Shown piece after piece: positions 36,185 to 47,956 of a DNA stretch of 64,000 bases. The number at the start of each line of letters is the position of its first letter. Within the stretch, counting starts at the first letter, position 1. A program made the position numbers and the translations under genes. Below the pieces are notes generated by a model. The model searched no databases and had not been told where the DNA came from. It saw only the letters and a list, made by a program, of their open reading frames with translations. Source of the stretch: Salvia splendens (taxonomy: Eukaryota; Streptophyta; Magnoliopsida; Lamiales; Lamiaceae); assembly GCF_004379255.2 (NCBI RefSeq), contig NC_056036.1, positions 43,239,576-43,303,575 of the forward strand, written 5' to 3'.

Positions 36185-36363
36185 ATCCCTCCGTCCCGGA
36201 CTACTCGCACATTTCCTTTTCGGCACGGAGATTAAGGAATGAGTGTATAGCAAAGTCAACAATTACGGCTGTAGATGATAATTTTTACTAAAAATGGAAG
36301 GAGTGCAAATAACTTGGGACGCCCAGAAAAGAAATAAGTGCAAGTAGTCCGAGATAGAGGGAG
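36185..36363. mobile_element. Stowaway-like MITE (~179 bp)
   Basis: The left end CCCTCCGTCCCGGACTACTC is inverted at the right end (AAGTAGTCCGAGATAGAGGG), with TA on both sides. Confidence 0.7.
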
Positions 36364-36365
36364 TA

Positions 36366-37025
36366 ATAAAATTAGTGTTATCTCGAGAAACTTCCAAGTT
36401 TATCTTTGCAGACTACAAAATGGTGATGATTTGGCGGAGAAGTTTTAGTTGTGTAGCTAATTATTTAATGGTTTGTCAGCAGCAACGAGATACCGATTAT
36501 GGAAGATGGATTGGAGATTATGAATGCTATGATTTGGCAGTGAATAGGATGAAACCAAGAGATTTAACGGTGTTAAACACATATTCGACGGATTGTATTA
36601 GGTTACATCTCTTTCTTAAAAATTTTTGTATTAAATTGAAACATCCGTGAAAGTTTTGTATGTTTTGTGTAATTACCCCAATGATATACCTAAAACATTA
36701 AATAGCATAGCCTTTTAAATGGGATATTCTTAACACTACACTACTAGCATAGATTAGATTGAATTTCATAAGTTAGTACATATTCAACCATGCCCAATAA
36801 TTATAGTTAGTACATATTCAACCATGCCCAATAATACAAAGTACTGAATAAATAACTAGCGAATAGTAAAGTACTATACTAGTACTTAATAATTAACATT
36901 AGTACCGTGAAAAGGTTGGACTATCCTAATTATGAATGGATAAATTTATTTTATTAATTACTAAATGGGAATTTAACATGCCAATTACTAAATTTTGCCT
37001 AAATTATGTTGGATTATCCTAATTA
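36366..37025. other. Intergenic, one unrecognised open frame
   Basis: A 91-codon plus-strand frame (36375-36650) has Trp/Tyr-containing text (DYGRWIGDYECYDLAV) but no known domain and no supporting start or splice context. A short duplicated block, ATTCAACCATGCCCAATAAT, occurs near 36781 and 36811. Confidence 0.3.
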
Positions 37026-37259
37026 CTTCCCCCATTCCATAGTGATAGGGTCATTTTATCATTTTGATACATTGCATAATAGTGAAGCCATTTCTCTTTT
37101 TAGTAAAAGTCAAAATATTTATTTTCACCGACTTTACTCTATCTTACTTTATTCTCTCTTCATATCCCGTCCTTTTTCATTTCTTACTTTATTACTCATT
37201 TACTTAACACAATTCGTTGGCCGAAAATAAACGCATCCACTACCGCGAAATGGATGGAG
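37026..37259. mobile_element. Stowaway-like MITE (~234 bp)
   Basis: The left end CTTCCCCCATTCCATAGTGA and the right end CACTACCGCGAAATGGATGG are imperfect inverted repeats, flanked by TA. Confidence 0.55.
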
Positions 37260-37504
37260 TATTTATTTGTAATTTTGCAACAAATCAAACTTGCAACGCT
37301 AACATGACTTGATGACTTATTTATATGTGACGTGACATTTTTAGACGTCAATTAAAATGACGTTGCATTATAGACAGTGAAATGACATTGTACCATTCTA
37401 AATTAAATAATTTCGTTTGGTTTACTCTTTACCATCTTGTTTGTCGTTTTATTCTCATAAGTGCTTAACATAAATCGTAATGCAACAAATGAAACTATGT
37501 AATT

Positions 37505-37600
37505 TAGCATTGTACAATGCGGTATCGTTGCCTGCAATGTGATACTACCATATAGCATTATACAATGCTGAATCGTTGCCTGCAATGTGATACTACCATT
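37505..37600. repeat. 48-bp tandem duplication
   Basis: TAGCATT followed by ACAATGC and CGTTGCCTGCAATGTGATAC occurs twice with a period of 48 bp in otherwise AT-rich sequence. Confidence 0.75.
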
Positions 37601-37876
37601 TTGGTTGACATTCGATAGTGCCACGCAATTAAATAAATCAAACTATATCAGTGTTTAAACCTTAATACGTTGCCGAATAAGAACAAATCCATAATTTAAT
37701 TGCAAAATCAAAATAAAATAATACTCCATTTATATGCTAATACACGACTCACTTTGACTTAACTCGAATTTTAAGAAATATAAATAAGCGGGTGGAAAAA
37801 ATTAGTGCAGTGTGCGTATACATAACATGTATTCGTGGACAAAGAGAATAATTAAATAGTGTAGATTTAAAAACTA

Positions 37877-38134
37877 CTCCATTCGTCCCACAATAATTGT
37901 GTCTTTTGATGATGGCACGAGTTTTAAGAAATGTAAAGAAAAGTTGGTTGGAAAAGTTAGTGGAACGTGAGACCCATTTTTTAATATTAGTTTTATAATA
38001 AAATGTGAGTGAAGTGAGTTGGTGGAAGTGGAATGTGAGACCTACTTACTATTTATGGTAAAAATGAAGTGTGACAACTATGGTGGGACGAATCGAAATG
38101 GAAAAAAGTGACAATTATTGTGGGATGGAGGTTG
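37877..38134. mobile_element. Stowaway-like MITE (~258 bp)
   Basis: CTCCATTCGTCCCACAATAA at the left and TTATTGTGGGATGGAGG at the right are inverted repeats next to TA. It ends about 150 bp before the presumed BAG-gene leader. Confidence 0.7.
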
Positions 38135-38918
38135 TATTATCCAAATCATATTTATAAAAATTTATAAAGAAATTTAATTCTAATTTTGTAAAAAAAATGG
38201 TTCAATCACATTTCTTTATATATTCTGACCTCATTTCTCAATGCTGTTCGCTGTCCATACAATTTTTTATATCTACACATTTTCTTCATCTCTCTCCGCG
38301 TCTTCTTTCTCCTGCATTGGAGAGAGAAAACACGCAGTAACCAACTCAATACTCACTTAATCTTTTCCCGCTCTAGTTTTCCAGTGCCTTTTTTTGGGAG
38401 GAATTTCAATCGGAGCTTCAAGATACGGAGACTCGATATCATTCGCTGATTTTACGCAGTGAATTGATTCTCACTACATTCCTTCAGTTTTGTGAGAGAT
38501 CTGATTATTTTTTAATTATCTTCGGCAATTGAGAACATTTCTCCGGCAGCTTTCGACCGGAGTCTCGATCTTTCCGGAACACTCGTGATTACCAGGTTTG
38601 ACTTTTTTTGCTTTTCCTTTTCCATTTTTTTCCAATTCGAGTTCAAACTAAATCTTCGTCCGTGATTTCCTGTAGTTTATCTGTTACGGTTAATCAATTC
38701 GAATCTGCGATAGATTCAGCCGCGTGAATGCCGCGCTGTATACGTGTGATGTTGAGATTCCGAAATCTGTGAAGCGCTTTCGCCTTATTGTTTTTTCGCG
38801 AGGGTTTTCATCGTTTTCAACTCGGAGTCAATGCTCTTTGTTTTTGATCTGCTGAATTCCCAATCATTCTCGGGATTTCAACCGTCTTTCCGCGGCTAAT
38901 TAATACGTCGGATCGAAG

Positions 38919-40546
38919 ATGATGCGGATGAGGACTAAGAATGAAGCGTTACCGCCGGATTGTGACGGCGGCAGAGGATTGGGGAAAGAGTGGGAGCTCA
39001 GGCCTGGTGGAATGCTGGTCCAGAAGCGCACAGACGGCGGAGAGAACCTCGTGCCGCTGCCGCCGCCGATTCGCGTCCGCGTCAAATACGGTTCCGTTAG
39101 TCATGAAATCCGTATCAGCTCTCAGGCAACCTTCGGTAATTTGATAGTTTTCTCGTCGTGATTGGAATTCCTGCTTTTGTATCTCTGTTTAATGTTTGTT
39201 TATGTGACTGGATTTAGGGGAGTTGAAGAAGATGCTGTCGGGGCCGACGGGGCTGCACCACCAGGATCAGAAGCTGTTTTACAAGGACAAGGAGAGGAAT
39301 TCGACTGCGTATCTAGACAGTGTCGGAGTGAAAGACAAGTCGAAAATGGTGTTGGAAGAGGATGCCATTAGCAAGGAGAAACGCTTCATAGAGATGAGGA
39401 AGAATGCTAAAATGGAGAAGGCTGCAAAACTGCTCTCAGATATCGGCTCGGAGGTGGATAGACTGGCTAAGAAGGTAATTGCTTCATTCTGTTATTGTGA
39501 TTCATTAAGTGCTTGAATGTATTGTATGGGGTGTCTGCTCTCGAAACTGTGATTTCAAAACTGAGAGGGATATAGTGAACCTCATTGAGCTTTTGATGAA
39601 TCATTTATTTCATTCTGTTGTTGTGATTCATTCAGTGTTTGAAAGTATTGTATGGATTGGGGTGGTAGGTGTTTGCTCTCGACACTGTGTTTTTGAAAGG
39701 GGGAAAGTGGTGGAAAAGAATATAGTGAACCTCATTGAGCTGTTGATGAACATGAATCAATTGTTTCATTTTGTTATTGTTATTTATTCAGTTATTGTAA
39801 GTATTGTATGTATTGGGGGTGGTATCTGCTCTCGAAACTGTTATTTTTAAAGATGGGGAAGTATTGGAGAAGGATATAGTGAACCTCATCGTGCTTTTAA
39901 TGAATCGATTGTTTCATTCTGTTATTGTTATTCATTCGGCGTTTGAAAGTATTGTATGGATTGGACAGGTGTCTGCTCTTGAAACTGTGGTTTCAAAAGG
40001 CGGGAAAGTGGTGGAGAAGGATATAGTGAACCTCATTGAGCTTTTGATGAATCAATTGCTCAAGCTGGATGGTGTTGTTGATGATGGTGATGTCAAATCA
40101 CAGAGGAAAATCCAGGTGGTTTATTCGGTTAATTTGACTACTCGAGTGTCTTGGTCTTTCTGAGGTGTGGTTTTGTTAGTAAGAAGCTGATTCTTGAATG
40201 TTTATAGGTGAGAAGTATACAGAAGCATGTGGAGAAACTTGATCTGATCAAACTCAAGAATTCATCACTTCAGCAGCAGACGCACTCAAATGGTGATGTG
40301 TCTTCTTCGCCTAGTCATCAACCTCGGCACTCCTTGGGGGAATCTTTGATCGACTGTGATTCACCACAGCAGCAGGGTGAACATAGGTACTCGGGCTCTG
40401 GTGGTGGTTCTGTGGTGATAACCACACAATGGGAGACTTTTGATTCTACTTCGAATCCGTTCTTAGGCTATCCTTCAACCTCCGACACAACGGAGAAGAA
40501 CAGCATTCGCCCAGCTCAACCTGGTTTCACCTGGAATTTGCTCTGA
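38919..40546 (+). CDS. BAG-family molecular chaperone regulator (ubiquitin-like plus BAG domain)
   Basis: Plant BAG1-4-type proteins bind Hsp70/Hsc70 through a three-helix BAG domain and act as nucleotide-exchange co-chaperones in stress responses. Exons 38919-39135, 39218-39474, 39969-40115 and 40208-40546 join in frame to 319 residues. Residues 45-110 form the ubiquitin-like domain (IRVRVKYGSVSHEIRISSQATFGELKKMLSGPTGL to DKSKMVLEED). Residues 125-220 form the BAG domain (EMRKNAKMEKAAKLLSDIGSEVDRLAKK, then VSALETVVSKGGKVVEKDIVNLIELLMNQLLKLD and VRSIQKHVEKLDLIK). The Ser/Gln-rich tail ends TTQWETFD and FTWNLL. The start has two tandem ATGs (38919, 38922). A leader of about 600 bp with a likely 5'-UTR intron (donor near 38595) precedes it. 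Intron 2 contains three decayed copies of exon 3. Confidence 0.9.
39531..39968 (+). repeat. Three decayed tandem copies of BAG exon 3 inside intron 2
   Basis: The start of exon 3 (GTGTCTGCTCTTGAAACTG at 39969) is repeated in similar form at 39531, 39669 and 39822. Each copy continues with matches to GGATATAGTGAACCTCATTG and TTTTGATGAAT, then an intronic spacer (TTCATTCTGTTATTGTGATT and TGAAAGTATTGTATGG). Periods are 138, 153 and 147 bp. The upstream copies have frame-breaking indels (for example GGTG-rich inserts) and weak or missing CAG acceptors. Only the last copy joins exons 2 and 4 in frame. Confidence 0.9.
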
Positions 40547-41189
40547 GCTGGATTTGTTTGGTATGGATTCTTAATTCTTTTCTGTATTTAGAGCTCTTTC
40601 CATATGTGTTTCTCTTGATCACAAATAAATGGGGCTACTTGCAACGGCCGATGTTACTTACCATCATCGTACATTATTATACTTTTCCGGCCGTCATTCA
40701 TCCCCATTGAGTTTGTTTATGTTGTAATGTTGGTGATATATACATGATGTGTACGTATAGTTTGCTTTGGAAGTACTCCTATTAGTGATGAAACCGAACT
40801 TCATCTGGAGTTGTAAATTTTGTTTAATACTTTGCTTAGTTAAAGCAGGTGCTTTGATGATCTACTTTATAATGATAAAGAATCATTCATCTTTACATAT
40901 ACCTTGCTTCGTAGACAATATGAAGCCATGTCTTTAAATGACAGAAAGAGAGAGAGAGAGTATAGTATTGTTTAAACCTGTCATAAATGAACTAATATAC
41001 TATTTAGTTCAGTATTAATTCATGAGTAAATTGTGATAAAAATAAGACATACTTATGATATGACCAGAGCTTGCATAGTTTCTGTCATTATATAATACAG
41101 TGTTCATAATGTAACTTATCACTACTATTTTTGTGATATGATATTATTGCACAGTGAAGCATAGTATATATTTAGAATTATTAACACCT
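40547..41189. other. 3' flank of the BAG gene
   Basis: The stretch contains AATAAA-type signals near 40624 and a short (GA)n tract near 40947. No gene is visible. Confidence 0.5.
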
Positions 41190-41192
41190 TTA

Positions 41193-41875
41193 GAGCATCC
41201 ATATTGGAGAGCACACCGCTGTCCGCCGCTGCGCTCTTGCCGCTGGCACGGCGCTGCTCTTAGCTAAGAGCACGTCCGTGCCAGCGAGCAGGGCGACGTG
41301 GTGCGTTTCTATTGGCCGTTGACATTTTCTTCTTTAAAAAATAAAAATAAAAATAATACCAAAAATTTAAAAAATATATATTTTTGGATTCCCAAAAATA
41401 TACAGATTTTATTACCATTTTTTTGAATTTTTTTTTGAATTTTTTAAAAAAATTCAATCCCAAAATCATTTATAAATACACACATTCATCATCCATTTGG
41501 GTGAAATTCGGCCACAAGTTGTGGACTTTTTTTTTATTTTATGAATTTAATTATGTAATTTTTAATTTTTAGGATTTAAATTAAGTAATTTTTAATTTTT
41601 AAGACTTTAATGAAGAAAATTTTAATTTTTAAGATTTTAATTATGTAATTTTTAATTTTTTTATAATTTATAATATTATTCCGGTTATTTTTAATGCATT
41701 TTAATATTGTGGAAATGGTTTTATTTAAATTGAATAATAGAATGGTGGGACCCTTGAGCATGTCCTTGCGGAAGAGCACGGATGTGGGTGTTGTACTCTT
41801 GCCTAATAGCAGGAAGTAAAAGTGGGTCCGGACCCACATCCGTGCTCGTTGTCAAGAACACGGATGTGGATGCTC
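41193..41875. mobile_element. PIF/Harbinger-like non-autonomous element (683 bp)
   Basis: Ends are GAGCATCC and GGATGCTC, with TTA on both sides (41190-41192, 41876-41878), the 3-bp duplication typical of PIF/Harbinger. Subterminal regions repeat GAGCACGTCCGTGC/AGAGCACGGATGTGG motifs. The interior is AT-rich without transposase. Confidence 0.75.
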
Positions 41876-41899
41876 TTAAAGTCTTGACAAGACAAGGAC

Positions 41900-44190
41900 A
41901 GATATTTTGGTGAAGGTGTTACCTTATTCCCCTCTGTTTTCTTTCTTTTTATATGGGGACAACAAGAACAAAAGCTTGTGAGAAATTATTTATACAACAA
42001 TTTTTTCGGATGTTTTTTATGGAGTATTTATTTTGGCGGGCTTCTCCCTAATCCGCTATTAGAAAGAAAATAAAATTGAGAGCACATTCTTTATAATTTT
42101 TTTTGGAATATGAGTGTAAATATCACTTTTATTGTAGCATACCATTCATATTATAAGATCAATAGAAATGGATCAACAATCTCCTCATCCTTTTAATTAG
42201 GACGAAATACGACTCTCTCTTCGAATAAAAATATTCAAATACACAATACTAATGCTCAATATCTCAAAACTCGAATGAATGAATGAATGATTAATGATCT
42301 TAAAATTTATAGAATCAACTATACAAACTCCTCCCCTCTCCAATACACAATATCAAACTACAATTTGCGTAGGTTTTTCTATTTAGAATAAATGCATACT
42401 CAGCCCAATTAAAACAACCAAAATCTTTAAATATTATAGAAGGCTCGACAATGATAGATTCAAGTAGGATTAGGGTTGACCGACTCCACCGCCAACCAAC
42501 GAGGGTAGCAAAGTCTATTATATTCGCCTTTTCAAGTTGTCGCAACACGTCGGCCTTACCAAACTGAAGATTACCTTCTTCGATATGCCCAACTTCTTCG
42601 ATAAAAATAATAAAAATCAGTAGCAGGTGGATAGCACGCGTTTAAGACGAGGTGTTGATAGTTACTAAAGCCATGTTTTAGATTAATGCAAAAACGTCAA
42701 TTTTATTGGAATTTACTTAATGAAGTGAAATTCAAATCTTTTAGTTGAGCGTGACATCACTCAGAGGACCTAACTCACAATCTTATTAACGTTTACATGT
42801 TTATTTTTCATTTAAAATTTTATTTTATAGTAGTAATTATTTATGGATGTAAAATTTTATGGATAGTTTTTAGAATATACCTTTTACTATTCCATAAAAA
42901 TAGCAAAATATAATAATAAATTAAATATGTACAAATTGTGCCAAGTGCCTAGCAAGGTGCTATCAATTAAACTTGCTTTAAAATAAAAAAGTGGTCACAC
43001 GGATTAGAAGAGGACACGTTTCCTTGATTGATTAATCGAAGATTGGATAAAGAAAAGAAACAAAGAAAGAAATATAAGGCCACGTACCATATAAATTTAC
43101 GAGTAGACTACATCACTTATTGTAATTATATTGTATCAATTTCAATAAAATGAGGTGGACATTAGCTACACTATACAAGCAATTGATCAGTCCAATCAAA
43201 AGAAAAGTACGTCGTATTAAAATTTTATACCCTAATAAATTTTTATGACATACAACTATGAGTATGTGTTTATTCTTTTGAGTTTATAACTACAAAATAC
43301 TAGTTAATAAATTTAAAAAAATAAAATAAATTTCAGTCAGCAAATTGTTATCACAAACATTCCAATACAAAAGAATTAATGTGGGCTCCCACTTTTGATG
43401 TTCCATTATGATCTGCTAAAATGTTCCATAATTTCAATATTCGTGTCACAATAATGTGACAGTAACTTTCATTTTCTTTTAAATATTTGACTACTACTAC
43501 TACTATCTATAAGAAGTACTGATAAAAATTGAAACTGATATTTCAAGAAAATGATCTCAATCCTTACTCTATTCCTAAGTCATTCATGAGAAAACAAACG
43601 TGACAGTAACATATTTTCTTATTCTATTCACACTATATCTAAAGGACAAAGTTTGTGTACATCCACCCCAATTAATTAATCTCCGATTATAATTAATGTA
43701 GTTATAACCGTAATTCATAAATTACAATTGAAATTTGAATCCCACGAATAAATTGAAGTATGCCCGGTCTTCCGAAATTAGTCCATAAATTATTGATATA
43801 TTAATACCAGTAAGTTTGAATTATAAAATATTGGTGGAGGTTTCGAGAAAATAAATTGATGGAAGGTGGAATTAATTATATACTGTATGTATGTTAAATG
43901 TAAAAAGGGTGAATATATAACTCCACTTCCACTGAATATTAATTCATTTAATATTAGTTCAGTCAATATTTAATTACAATTTTATTCACGACTTAAAAAT
44001 TACGTTGACTTCACACACAAAATAGTATTTAGAAGCAAAAATTAAAATGCTTTATTATTGTTTTGTTTTAATATTCACCAATAATTTATTAATTGAAAAT
44101 GTGATTTATACAAATGTTGATTCAAAAAGATTAATACAATAAGTAGGAAATGTTTGAAATAAGTAGAAAACGGTATGTGTAAAAATACTT
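41900..44190. other. AT-rich intergenic DNA
   Basis: No gene or bounded element was recognised. A 77-codon minus-strand frame at 42315-42548 has no recognisable features. Confidence 0.45.
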
Positions 44191-44194
44191 ATTA

Positions 44195-44446
44195 CTCCCT
44201 CCGTCCACGGATATGAGTCCTGTTTTTCCATTTTGGTCCGTCCACGAATAAGAGTCCCGGTTCATAATTACCATAAATGGTAAAGAGACCTCACATTCCA
44301 CTAACTCATTCCACTCACATATCATTTAAAACTAATATATACAAGTGAGACCCTTATTCCACTAATTTTCTTCCACCCACTTTTCTTAACATTTCTTAAA
44401 ACCCGTACCGGATAGAAATGAGACTCCTATTCGTGGACGGACGGAG
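44195..44446. mobile_element. Stowaway MITE (252 bp)
   Basis: Termini CTCCCTCCGTCCACGGATAT and TATTCGTGGACGGACGGAG form inverted repeats with TA on both sides. Confidence 0.8.
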
Positions 44447-44755
44447 TACTTTATTTAGTACTACTATAAAACTTATTTAGAAGTAAATGGAGGGTTATAA
44501 AATGAGCACGTGGATCACGCGTTTCCGTGGGAAAAACAGCATATTCCGTGTATTGAGACCCGGTCAGCTTGCCACCTGTTTACTTATCTACTAACTGAAA
44601 AAACTACTTCCACAATCCACATACAAAATTCTGGTATTTTTACTTTGCTTTGTGTTTTCAGTAATTTATGATTTTTTTAAACTTCTTATTTAAGTGATGT
44701 TTAATAATCCAATTTGTATCCAATTCTCGTAAGGATTTGTTAACTTTTAAGTATA

Positions 44756-45257
44756 TCGCTTCGTCCGTGAATACCAATTTCATTTTGACTTGTTTGGATG
44801 TTAACAAAATAGTACTCCCATCGTTCCCGATTAATTATCACTATTTAGCCGGACACGAGTTTTAAGAAATGTAAAGAAAAATTGATTAAAAAAGTTAGTG
44901 GAATATGATACCCACTTTTTTATATTGGTTTTATAATAAAATGTGAGTGAAGTGAGTTAGTTGAATGTGTAACCTACTTACCATTTATGATAAAAATGAA
45001 GTGTGACAATTATTGAGGACAGACTGAAATGGAAAAAAAGTGACAATTAATCCGGGACGGAGGGAGTATAAAATAAATAGGGGTAAAAAGTTAGTAAAAT
45101 ATAAGTTCCATTTTATTAGTTTTATAGTAATAATAATATGATTGAAATAAATAGTAAAATATGGGATCTACTAATTAAATATAGTAGGTAAATAGGACAT
45201 GTAACGGAGAACGGACCAAAAGGAAAATACGAGACACATATTCACGAACGAATGGAC
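44756..45257. mobile_element. Older Stowaway-like MITE split by a younger one
   Basis: The left end CGCTTCGTCCGTGAATACC is inverted at the right (ATTCACGAACGAATGG). About 250 bp of this element remain around the insertion at 44815-45066. Confidence 0.55.
44815..45066. mobile_element. Stowaway MITE (252 bp) nested in another MITE
   Basis: Termini CTCCCATCGTTCCCGATTAA and TTAATCCGGGACGGAGGGAG are inverted repeats flanked by TA. Its interior (AGTTTTAAGAAATGTAAAGA) is shared with the MITE at 37877, so both belong to one subfamily. Confidence 0.75.
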
Positions 45258-45259
45258 TA

Positions 45260-45914
45260 TTAAAAGACTAGCTTATTTAGGAAATAGATTGTATTTGATC
45301 TACACATCCTACACATCTGTTCCCTTAAACACCCGATACGGAAAAGTTCTATTACATTGGAAGTACATAATAACGACCTCCCTTTAAGATCTAACATCCG
45401 TCATTGATAAACGACTGGCTTGTTCTCTTGACTAGCTTCCAAACATTCTTGTTAGCCACAACCACGTTAATCACAAACGACTCTTTCCCGAGGCCACAGC
45501 CCATTGTTGTAGAATTTTCAACAAAAACCTAATGCCATAAATTAAACACGAGAATGAATCTCAAAAGTCAAAAGACTAGTCTCTCAGAAAAGAGAGTCAA
45601 TTTGATCTTTAATCCGTAGGTCTATTATCTTACCAAATCGATATCGGTACAAGTTTCGTTGCTTACATAATTAGTCTAATGTTTTACTCCAATACTAGTA
45701 TATTAGATAGGAGTATTAGATATGTTAATGATAATTGATAAGTTTATTGAAAAGAATGGATAAGTTTGGAAGGGGACAAATAGGAAATTTCTGCTGCAGT
45801 GCCTTTGTTTCCTTTCAACAATCAAAAGAAGTTCACTATTCACAGTCATGACCAAAATCATACACGTGGACAAATGGAGCAGTTCAACTTCAAATTTGGA
45901 TGAGCCGTCTAGAA
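45260..45914. other. Intergenic DNA
   Basis: Nothing recognised. The 79-codon minus-strand frame at 45703-45942 crosses an element boundary and is not supported. Confidence 0.4.
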
Positions 45915-46883
45915 GAGCATCTCCAATAGCGGGCGAGCGCACATGCTAGCTGATTCTTAGCGCTCGCCGAACCATTGCAGCCGGCGAGCGCCAAATCGGC
46001 GAGAAAAACAGCGAGCGCTCGGCGATGCGCTCGCCGATCTCTTTGCCGCCATTGCAGGCTCCAGATCGGCGAGCGAGATTTTTTATTTATTTATTTAATT
46101 TTCGAAACACTATATATACGCGATTTGGACTTCATTTTCATTTGCACCACTTGTTTTAACGAGTACTCTCTCTATCTTAATTTCTGTACAAGAGCAACAA
46201 CGCGAAATGAAATACAACAACGAGTCTACTCCAGTGACGAGCGGGTCTCAAACTCCGACGGTACCTGCGGGAGGTGGATGGGGTCCGATGCCCAGGTACT
46301 ACTACCCTTGGCAGCAGATGATGCCCGGGGTGGCATCCGGGGGTGGTATGCCGGGATGGCAGGGGATGCCGGGGGGTCCGGCGATGCAGGGCGGGCCGGC
46401 GGTTCCGGGCGGACAGGGGGGACAGGGGATGCAATCTCCTATGCCGATGATGCCAGGGTGGACACCCGGGATGCAGATTATGCCAGGGTACCCGGGGATG
46501 CAGGGGACGCCGGGGGGGGGACAACGTCTATCATGGCGACGATGGCGACGACGGCGACGCGTGAGGCGGAGGCGGGGGGCTCGTGCGTGGAGTATGAGTT
46601 TTTTTTAAATTAATGTAATTTTTTTTATTGTACTTTTTTTAATTAATGTACTTCTTAAAATTTTAATATTATTATTGAATTTTCCCGTATATGTGTCGTA
46701 AATTTAATTCCGTATTTTGTGTGATTGTTAATTATTTGTTTTTATTAATTTTGTTTATTGTGGCTGTGCTATGACTGAGCTATTGTTTGTCCTGATGATG
46801 TGACAAGAGGAGTTTTAGTGCTGATGATATGGCATGATGAGTTTGTGGCTGGGCTATGGCCGGATTATTCTTATTGGAGATCG
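45915..46883 (+). mobile_element. Candidate Harbinger-like element with a Met/Gly/Pro-rich ORF
   Basis: The left end GAGCATCTCCAATAGC is partly inverted at the right (ATTATTCTTATTGGAGATCG). GCGAGCGC palindromic motifs lie just inside the left end, as in the element at 41193. A TATATATACGCG promoter-like site (about 46112) precedes the internal ORF. No 3-bp duplication is clear, so boundaries are tentative. Confidence 0.4.
46207..46608 (+). CDS. Met/Gly/Pro-rich ORF inside a Harbinger-like element
   Basis: 133 codons from the ATG at 46207. The first 100 residues are GMPG/GMQG-type repeats (WGPMPRYYYPWQQMMPG, MPMMPGWTPGMQIMPG). After a G-run at 46511-46518 the frame turns into Arg-rich text while another frame becomes Ala/Thr-rich, so a frame slip in the homopolymer is likely and the natural C-terminus may be lost. 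This resembles the low-complexity N-terminal part of accessory proteins in some plant Harbinger elements, which is a weak recollection. It may not be expressed. Confidence 0.3.
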   Translation: MKYNNESTPVTSGSQTPTVPAGGGWGPMPRYYYPWQQMMPGVASGGGMPGWQGMPGGPAMQGGPAVPGGQGGQGMQSPMPMMPGWTPGMQIMPGYPGMQGTPGGGQRLSWRRWRRRRRVRRRRGARAWSMSFF

Positions 46884-46992
46884 TATGAAAACAAAACAGC
46901 TGTCCTATTACTGTATTAACTAACTTCTTCAAACCGTGGGCCGCCAGCCTGTCACTTTACTTCGTCATTTCCGCGTCCTAATTCATAAACCG

Positions 46993-47005
46993 TATATATA
47001 TTATA
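46993..47005 (+). promoter_or_regulatory. TATA box of the CBF/DREB1-type gene
   Basis: TATATATATTATA lies 126-138 bp upstream of the ATG at 47131, with a purine/pyrimidine-mixed leader between. No second candidate lies nearer. Confidence 0.6.
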
Positions 47006-47130
47006 TACTTCACCCATTCCCTCTTAACTTAACTGAAACAACTGGGAAAAAAAAAACACTCACTTCCCACTTCCAACTGACAAGATCGATCCAACCTTAA
47101 TTTCTACGAAAACATATTTACTTACTATAA

Positions 47131-47667
47131 ATGGATAAGTTGAGGAGCTACAATTACATCTCAAGCCAGTCAGTGAGCCTGGCTTCCGACAGCCCGAAGA
47201 AGCGGGCGGGCCGGAAGAAGTTCCGCGAGACGCGGCACCCGGTGTACCGCGGGGTTCGGCGGCGGGGCTCAGGCAAGTGGGTGTGCGAGGTGAGGGAGCC
47301 CAACAAGAAGACCAGGATATGGCTCGGGACGTTCGCCACCGCCGAGATGGCAGCGCGCGCGCACGACGTGGCGGCCATCGCGCTCAGGGGGCGCTCGGCC
47401 TGCCTCAACTTCGCCGACTCCACGTGGCGCCTGCCCGTCCCGGCGTCCTCGAGCGCCCAGGACATCCGGAAGGCTGCAGCGGAGGCAGCCAAGGCGGAGG
47501 CGGAGGAGGAGGAGGAGGAAGAGGAGTGGTTTGTGGATGAGGAGGAGGTGTTTGGGATGCATGGATTGGTGTCCAATTTGGCGGAGGGCTTGATGCTGCC
47601 GCCGCCTTTCTACTTTGATGACGTGGATATCGATGCTGATGTGGCACTCTGGAGTTATTCTTTCTGA
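47131..47667 (+). CDS. CBF/DREB1-type AP2/ERF transcription factor
   Basis: Single-exon gene of 178 codons encoding a nuclear factor expected to bind the CRT/DRE element (CCGAC core) in cold or drought-responsive promoters. The AP2 domain lies at about residues 38-95 ([33 protein letters not shown] through [24 protein letters not shown]). It is bracketed by the two CBF/DREB1 signatures: [16 protein letters not shown] just before it and DSTWRLP just after it. An acidic Glu-rich activation-type region and a C-terminal ALWSYSF (the LWSY motif) follow. Compared with typical CBFs of 210-230 residues it is short, mainly in the C-terminal part. GC content is far above the surrounding DNA, as is usual for AP2 coding sequence. 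Which CBF paralogue this is, is unresolved. Confidence 0.93.
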   Translation: MDKLRSYNYISSQSVSLASDSPKKRAGRKKFRETRHPVYRGVRRRGSGKWVCEVREPNKKTRIWLGTFATAEMAARAHDVAAIALRGRSACLNFADSTWRLPVPASSSAQDIRKAAAEAAKAEAEEEEEEEEWFVDEEEVFGMHGLVSNLAEGLMLPPPFYFDDVDIDADVALWSYSF

Positions 47668-47956
47668 ATTGTTTTTGCTCAAATTAGAATTCGCACTCCA
47701 CTTTTTATTGGCAAGTGCGAATGTTAGGAAAGAAGTACTAGTAAGTATATGCCAATATGGAAATTTCTATTTTAATGTATCATTTTTAGCCAAATCGCAT
47801 TTTGCAGTAAAAAAAATCATCTCTAATTATCCATTAAAACGCAACACGATCTTTATGCACCATACATAATAAACAAGACGAATAAATACAAACTCTTGTG
47901 AGCTATCTCATCCTATGATTGTGTTTATGAGACATTCACAAAGATTTCCTCTGCAT

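Noticed and set aside
47154..47682. Several long minus-strand and alternative-frame ORFs over the CBF-type gene
   Set aside because: Shadows created by the high GC content of the AP2 coding sequence.
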